Assembly: GCA_947625285.1 (NCBI GenBank)
Contig: CANQNS010000003.1
Span: forward strand, 62,001-126,000
Direction of reading: 5' to 3'
Source: an uncultured Oscillospiraceae bacterium
Lineage (GTDB): Bacteria > Bacillota > Clostridia > Oscillospirales > Oscillospiraceae
DNA: 64,000 bases
A program made the position numbers and the translations under genes. The notes under the pieces are model-generated. The model was not told where the DNA came from, made no database searches, and saw only the letters and a program-made list of their open reading frames with translations. Shown in pieces: positions 60,063 to 64,000 of this stretch (position 1 is the first letter of the stretch; each line of letters opens with the position of its first letter).

Positions 60063-60816
60063 TGGCGCGCAGCCTCCTTTCCAGGATGCTCTGTAAGTAA
60101 CTGAATGCCATCACCATGATAAGGTACATGATCGCGGTGATGATGTAGGGGAACATGGCCTCATAGGTGCGGGCCACGATGGCCTGGGCGAAGTACACGA
60201 CCTCCTTGCCGCCGATAACGCTGATAAGGGAGGTGTCCTTCAAAAGCACGATGAACTCATTTCCCAGAGAGGGAAGGATGGCCTTGAACGCCTGGGGTAT
60301 CACGATGCTCATCATGGTCTGGAAATAGCCCAGACCAAGACTCCGGCCCGCCTCCGCCTGGCCCGGGTCCAGGCTCATGAGCCCGCCCCGGATGATCTCG
60401 GACACATAGGCCCCGGAGTTGATGCCCAATGTCAGCGCGCCCACGAAGGTGAAATTCCGGCTGGAGGAAAAGACCACGAAGCCCATGATCAGCAGCTGCA
60501 CCATCATGGGGGTGCCCCGAATGACGGTCACATAGATCTTGAAGATAAAGTCGATAACTGCCAGCAGGGGATTGTGGGTGCCGGGCCGCTGCTGGGCGTA
60601 GGCCGTGCGGACAATAGCCACGATCACGCCCAGCGCCACGCCGATGGCCAGGGCGATGACGGTCACCTCGATGGTAGCCAGCAGTCCTTCAAAATACTGT
60701 AGCCAGCGACCGTTCATGAACCAGGCCCGGTAGAACTTTAAAAAGAAGCTCTGCCAGCCGCTCAGGTCGGCCGCCGGGATGGCCGACAGGGTCTCGTAAA
60801 GACCGGCGATATCCAT
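60049..60816 (-). CDS. Polar amino acid ABC transporter permease
   Basis: 255 residues, five or so membrane helices, HisM/GlnP family. The first half has [29 protein letters not shown], and the ATPase-contacting EAA loop is [42 protein letters not shown] (about 155-196). The N-terminal 40 residues before the first helix are longer than usual. Confidence 0.94.
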   Translation of the reverse strand: MDIAGLYETLSAIPAADLSGWQSFFLKFYRAWFMNGRWLQYFEGLLATIEVTVIALAIGVALGVIVAIVRTAYAQQRPGTHNPLLAVIDFIFKIYVTVIRGTPMMVQLLIMGFVVFSSSRNFTFVGALTLGINSGAYVSEIIRGGLMSLDPGQAEAGRSLGLGYFQTMMSIVIPQAFKAILPSLGNEFIVLLKDTSLISVIGGKEVVYFAQAIVARTYEAMFPYIITAIMYLIMVMAFSYLQSILERRLRASDRR

Positions 60817-60846
60817 AAGCGATTACCTCTTTTCTCGGTGATACAG

Positions 60847-60880
60847 GAAAAAGGGCGGCCTGTTGTGGCCGCCCTTTTTC
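60847..60880 (-). terminator. Intercistronic terminator after the binding-protein gene
   Basis: A perfect 14-bp stem (60847-60860 with 60867-60880) with T5 in the descending arm. Likely a partial terminator that keeps the binding protein in excess. Confidence 0.85.
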
Positions 60881-60889
60881 AAAAGATAA

Positions 60890-61891
60890 TTACTCGGCTA
60901 CGTCAGCACTGACATAGTGGGAAACGATCTCCTCCACCAGACCATTGTCGATCATGGTCTCCAGGACGGTGTTCAGCGCGTCCAGCAGGGCGGTGTTGTC
61001 CTGATCCACGGCCAGGCAGTAATCCTCGGTCACATAAGCGGTGTCCAGGATCTTCAGGCCGGGGTTGGCCGCCACATACTCCTTGGCGGGGCCGTCATCG
61101 ATGACAACCGCGTCGATCTGGCCGTTGAGCAGGGCCTGCACGGCGGTGGCGCCGTTGTCGTAAGCGGTGACATGATCCTCGCCGTAGCCGCCATCCTCAG
61201 GAGTGGCGGAGCAGTAGATGTAGCCGGTGGTACCGCTCTGGGTGCCGATCATCTCGGCATCGGCCAGGTCGTCAACGGTCTTGATCTCAGAGTCTTCGGG
61301 GACGATGACCACCTGCACGCCGGTGGCGTAGCTGGTGGAGAAGTCCATGACCTCGTCGCGCTCCTCGTTGTAGGTCAGGCCGGCCAGCATCATATCGGAC
61401 TTGTTGTCCTGCACCGCGATCAGCGCGGAGGTGAACTCCATGTCGTCGATCTGCAGCTCCAGGCCGGTGGCCTGGGCCAGATACCAGGCGATCTCCACGT
61501 CGATGCCCTCAAAGCCTGTGCCGGCAAAGCCCTCGCCGTCGGCAACCATCTCATAGGGAGGGAAAGCGGCGTTGGTAGCCATGATGAGCTTGCCGTCCTC
61601 GATGGTGGTGAACTCACCCAGATCCAAGTCGGTCAGGTAATCGGGGACCTCAGGTTCCTCGGCGGCGGCCTCCTCGGCGGGCTCCTCAGCCTCCTCGGCG
61701 GGCTCCTCAGCCTCCTCGGCAGGCTCCTCAGCCTCCTCGGCGGGCTCCTCAGCCTCCTCGGCGGGAGCCTCGGCCTCCTCAACAGGAGCCTCGGTGGCCT
61801 CGGCGGGGGCCTCTTCCTTCTTGGCGCTGCTGCAGGCGCACAGGGACAAGACCATCAGCATTGCAAGAGTCAGTGCGATAAGCTTTTTCAT
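60890..61891 (-). CDS. Polar amino acid ABC transporter substrate-binding lipoprotein with acidic repeat linker
   Basis: 333 residues. Lipobox LCAC (cysteine near residue 20), then a linker of about 60 residues made of repeated EEAEEPA units, then an SBP_bac_3 domain (about 90-333: GKLIMATNAAFPPYEM, GIDVEIAWYLAQATGLELQIDDMEF, MMLAGLTYNEERDEVMDFSTSY). The start at 61891 follows GGAAGGA; an in-frame ATG six codons earlier lies on that site. ARG-box-like sequences over the promoter hint at arginine or related substrates, but the ligand is not proven. Confidence 0.92.
   Translation of the reverse strand: MKKLIALTLAMLMVLSLCACSSAKKEEAPAEATEAPVEEAEAPAEEAEEPAEEAEEPAEEAEEPAEEAEEPAEEAAAEEPEVPDYLTDLDLGEFTTIEDGKLIMATNAAFPPYEMVADGEGFAGTGFEGIDVEIAWYLAQATGLELQIDDMEFTSALIAVQDNKSDMMLAGLTYNEERDEVMDFSTSYATGVQVVIVPEDSEIKTVDDLADAEMIGTQSGTTGYIYCSATPEDGGYGEDHVTAYDNGATAVQALLNGQIDAVVIDDGPAKEYVAANPGLKILDTAYVTEDYCLAVDQDNTALLDALNTVLETMIDNGLVEEIVSHYVSADVAE
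61671..61775 (-). repeat. Five 21-bp tandem repeats in the binding-protein linker
   Basis: Units begin at 61671, 61692, 61713, 61734 and 61755. Units 1, 2 and 4 are identical, unit 3 differs by one base, unit 5 by several. Each encodes seven residues of the Glu/Ala/Pro linker, so copy changes stay in frame. Confidence 0.9.
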
Positions 61892-61954
61892 TTTGTTCCA
61901 TCCTTCCAAAAATTTGTCGATCCGTTTTTGTCAGCTTTTTCGGCTGTTGGATGG

Positions 61955-62008
61955 ATTATAATCGCCTTTAAATGAATAAACAATAGGTTATTCACCAAAA
62001 AGTGAATA
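61955..62008 (-). promoter_or_regulatory. Promoter of the polar amino acid importer with ARG-box-like sites
   Basis: On the minus strand, TTGTTT (61983-61978), 17-nt spacer, TATAAT (61960-61955). ATGAATAAACAAT (61972-61984) over the -35 resembles the Bacillus ARG box. An inverted repeat (61989-61995 with 62002-62008) lies just upstream. Confidence 0.6.
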
Positions 62009-62043
62009 TTTTAGCATTTTCTTGCAAGTTATACAAAGTGAAA

Positions 62044-62065
62044 CCCCTTTTCCGAGGAAAAGGGG
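62044..62065 (-). terminator. Hairpin after the glycosyltransferase gene
   Basis: An 8-10-bp stem (62044-62053 with 62056-62065) lies 9 nt past the stop codon on the minus strand, with a short TTT tail. Confidence 0.6.
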
Positions 62066-62073
62066 ATAAATAT

Positions 62074-62826
62074 TCACGAAAAAAGCCGTTCGTCGATGTG
62101 CGGATCGGGGGGTCTGGGGGTATTTTGGGGCTTGCAGCGGGCGCAGGTGAGGCTTTTCGCGGCCAGTTTGAGCATTTTTTTTAAGGTGTATTTGCTCTCG
62201 CCGGCCACCCGGGGGGTGCGGTCGTACTCCACGGTGGCCCATTCCAGGCCCAGGTGGGTGGTCAGGCCCCGGAGGAAGGGGTCGTCCTCATGGTAGAGGG
62301 CCAGCTTGTCCAGGGCGGCGCGGTCCATGAGCCGGAAGTCCGCGTGGTCGTATATGAGCTTCGCGCCGAACAGGTTCATGATATCATAATAAAGGTGGGC
62401 GGTGGTGCGCTTGAAGAACGTGTCCGTGTCCCGCCGGGAGCGGACGCCGCAGACGATATGGAAGCCCTGGGCGTGCTTTCGCAGCATCTCGTCCATGACG
62501 CGGATGTCGTCCTGCAGGTCCGCGTCGATGCTGATGGACACGTCCGCCCGTTCCCGGGCCTCCATGAGCCCGGCCATCACCGCGTTCTGATGGCCCCGGT
62601 TGGGGCGCAGGCTCAGCCCGGCAAAGGCGGGGTCGCTCTCATGCAGGGAGCGGATCAGGTCCCAGGTGCCGTCGGTGGAGCCGTCGTTCACCAGCAGCAC
62701 CCGGCTGTCGGGTCCGGCCAGCCCGGCCTGCTCCAGCTCCGCCAGCTCCCGGCGGAACACCGGCGCGGTCAGGGGCAGGCAGTCCGCCTCGTTATAGCAG
62801 GGCACGACGATGTATAAGGTTTCCAA
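62074..62826 (-). CDS. Family 2 glycosyltransferase lacking the usual membrane anchor
   Basis: About 250 residues. The GT-A domain is complete: YIVVPCYNEADCL, LLVNDGSTDGTWDLI, DADLQDD (the metal-binding motif near 103-109), FKRTTAHLYYDIMNLFG and the ESKYTLKKMLKLA helix. GtrB/DPM1-type relatives continue with two membrane helices; here the sequence diverges after KLAA and stops within 30 residues, with a basic, Cys/Pro-rich tail. No continuation is seen in other frames downstream. It could be a soluble variant or a truncated gene. Start: TTG 62826 has a GAGGTG site; GTG 62835 is also possible. Confidence 0.82.
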   Translation of the reverse strand: METLYIVVPCYNEADCLPLTAPVFRRELAELEQAGLAGPDSRVLLVNDGSTDGTWDLIRSLHESDPAFAGLSLRPNRGHQNAVMAGLMEARERADVSISIDADLQDDIRVMDEMLRKHAQGFHIVCGVRSRRDTDTFFKRTTAHLYYDIMNLFGAKLIYDHADFRLMDRAALDKLALYHEDDPFLRGLTTHLGLEWATVEYDRTPRVAGESKYTLKKMLKLAAKSLTCARCKPQNTPRPPDPHIDERLFS

Positions 62827-62855
62827 AACTGTCACCTCGGGATGTTTTCCATAGT

Positions 62856-62884
62856 ATTATAGTCATTTGTCAGCGCAATTTCAA
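62856..62884 (-). promoter_or_regulatory. Sigma-A promoter of the glycosyltransferase gene
   Basis: On the minus strand, TTGAAA (62884-62879), 17-nt spacer, TATAAT (62861-62856). Confidence 0.75.
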
Positions 62885-62912
62885 CAATAATCAAAAAAGG
62901 CCGGGGAGGCTC

Positions 62913-62940
62913 TTGCAAAAAACAGGTTATGGTATATAAT
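62913..62940 (+). promoter_or_regulatory. Sigma-A promoter of trmL
   Basis: TTGCAA (62913-62918), 16-nt spacer, TATAAT (62935-62940), 42 nt before the trmL start. Confidence 0.7.
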
Positions 62941-62981
62941 GTTAAGGTGCAAATAGTGGAAAAATAGGCGGTTTTGCAGAC

Positions 62982-63485
62982 ATGGCCCTGACCAACAGCA
63001 TCGTTCTTTTCGCCCCGGAGATACCCCAGAACACCGGGGCCATCGCCCGCACCTGCGCCGCCACCGGCGCGAGCCTGCACCTGATAAAGCCCCTGGGCTT
63101 CGACATCTCCGACGCGGCGGTGAAGCGGGCCGGGCTGGATTACTGGCATCTGGTGGACGTGCATGTCTACGAGGATGTGGAGCAGTATCTGGCGGAGAAC
63201 GGGGACGACGGGCTGTGGCTTTTGTCCACCAAGGCCCCCCGGAGCTACGCGGAAGCGGACCTCTCCGGCGGCGTGTCGCTGCTGTTCGGCCGGGAGACGT
63301 CGGGGCTGCCGGAGCCGCTCATGGAGCGGTACCGGGACCGGTGCCTGCGCATCCCCATGCGGCCCAGGGCCCGGAGCCTGAATCTGGCAAGCTCCGCGTC
63401 CATCCTTTTGTATGAGGCCCTGCGCCAGCAGGGATTTCCCGGACTGCTGCAAACGGGGATCATGGCGGTGGCGGAGGAGCTTTGA
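62982..63485 (+). CDS. trmL: tRNA (cytidine(34)-2'-O)-methyltransferase
   Basis: 167 residues, SPOUT superfamily with a C-terminal trefoil knot. Motifs: LFAPEIPQNTGAIARTCAATGASLHLIKPLGF (about 9-40), LLFGRETSGLPEPLM (about 103-117) and RIPMRPRARSLNLASSASILLYEALRQ. It methylates the wobble base of tRNA-Leu isoacceptors. It lies 36 bp before pgk on the same strand. Confidence 0.94.
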   Translation: MALTNSIVLFAPEIPQNTGAIARTCAATGASLHLIKPLGFDISDAAVKRAGLDYWHLVDVHVYEDVEQYLAENGDDGLWLLSTKAPRSYAEADLSGGVSLLFGRETSGLPEPLMERYRDRCLRIPMRPRARSLNLASSASILLYEALRQQGFPGLLQTGIMAVAEEL

Positions 63486-63521
63486 GAAAGTTTAAAAACC
63501 ATATTCATGGAGGAAGACGAT

Positions 63522-64000
63522 ATGAACTACAACAAGAAAAACGTGACCCAGGCGGATGTGAAGGGCAAAAAGGTGCTGCTTCGCTGCGACTTCAACGTTC
63601 CCCGTGACAAGAAGACCAACGCCATCACGGACGACAAGCGCATCCGCGCCGCGCTGCCCACCATCCAGTACCTGCTGGACAACGGAGCCGCCGTTATCGC
63701 CTGCTCCCACCTGGGCAAGCCCGAGGCGGATTTCAACAAGTGGGTGAAAAAGCAGACCGAAAAGGGCAAGGACCCCGCCGAGCTGACGGAGGAGAAGTGG
63801 AAGAAGTCCCTGGACGAGCTGCGGATGGAGCCCGTGGCCGCCCGGCTGGGCGAGCTGCTGGGCAAGCCGGTCATCCTGGCCGACGACGTGGTGGGCCCCG
63901 ACGCCAAGGCCAAGGCCGCGGCCCTGAAGCCCGGCCAGATCATGCTGCTGCAGAACACCCGCTTTGAAAAGGGCGAGACCAAAAACGACCCGGCCTTTGC
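63522..64000 (+). CDS. pgk: Phosphoglycerate kinase (3' truncated by the window)
   Basis: The first 159 residues are visible. KKVLLRCDFNVP (about 17-28, the PGK signature), TDDKRIRAALPTIQYLLDNGAAVIACSHLGKP and the later LLQNTRFEKGETKNDPAFA match the N-terminal 3-phosphoglycerate-binding domain. Between SHLGKP and PVAARLGELLGK is a charged segment of about 33 residues where most PGKs have about 9. The ATG at 63522 follows GGAGGAAG. Glycolysis: transfers phosphate from 1,3-bisphosphoglycerate to ADP. Confidence 0.96.
   Translation, partial: MNYNKKNVTQADVKGKKVLLRCDFNVPRDKKTNAITDDKRIRAALPTIQYLLDNGAAVIACSHLGKPEADFNKWVKKQTEKGKDPAELTEEKWKKSLDELRMEPVAARLGELLGKPVILADDVVGPDAKAKAAALKPGQIMLLQNTRFEKGETKNDPAF

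Noticed and set aside
61671-61775. CRISPR-like array
   Set aside because: The units are 21 bp, directly adjacent without unique spacers, and encode an in-frame acidic linker.

Overview
The window is a GC-rich stretch of a Gram-positive, endospore-forming bacterium. A complete spoIIIA operon, spoVAD/spoVAE, single-membrane lipoproteins, a sortase-type surface protein, solute-binding ABC systems and strong AGGAGG-type ribosome binding sites all point to Clostridia. The GC content, gene set and gene order suggest Oscillospiraceae (Flavonifractor/Oscillibacter/Lawsonibacter-like); this placement is inference from content, not from a database search. Genes are densely packed. No gap exceeds about 300 bp, and no tRNA, rRNA, CRISPR array, insertion sequence or prophage was seen.

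Layout. 1-6.7 kb: tail of a coiled-coil protein, a gluQRS-galK-galT operon on the minus strand, pgsA, and an M3-family peptidase. 6.8-14 kb: MATE exporter, a large InlB-repeat surface protein with an SPVTG sorting signal, a peptide-type binding lipoprotein and a class I/II aminotransferase. 14-18 kb: a cluster of hairpins, ireB and pheST on the minus strand. 18-25 kb: plus-strand nnr, ydcC-like lipoprotein, alr, a mazF/ndoA toxin without a partner, a small unknown gene, pyrimidine-nucleoside phosphorylase, and an ECF sigma/anti-sigma pair. 25-36 kb: minus-strand spoVAD-spoVAE, ylmH, a TetM-like GTPase fused to a Rae1/YacP-type NYN nuclease, GNAT, DUF2156, type-4 uracil-DNA glycosylase and a heterodimeric ABC exporter. 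36-51 kb: the classic Firmicutes block spoIIIAA-AH, asp23, nusB, xseAB, ispA, dxs, tlyA, nadK, argR, recN, tyrS. 51-62 kb: three amino-acid-type ABC importers (TrpXYZ-like, LivKHMGF, polar amino acid). 62-64 kb: a C-terminally short glycosyltransferase, trmL, and the start of pgk.

How the genes work together. Sporulation genes cover the SpoIIIA-SpoIIQ channel and part of the dipicolinate channel. Isoprenoid synthesis (dxs, ispA), NAD metabolism (nadK, nnr), cell-wall precursor supply (alr) and DNA repair (recN, xseAB, udg) are embedded in conserved housekeeping operons. The importers share a design: the binding-protein gene comes first, a hairpin follows, then the membrane and ATPase genes. 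The most unusual item is the TetM-like GTPase-NYN nuclease fusion. It lies just upstream of ylmH, behind a leader with its own short open frame and terminator-like hairpin, which suggests a ribosome-stalling response module.
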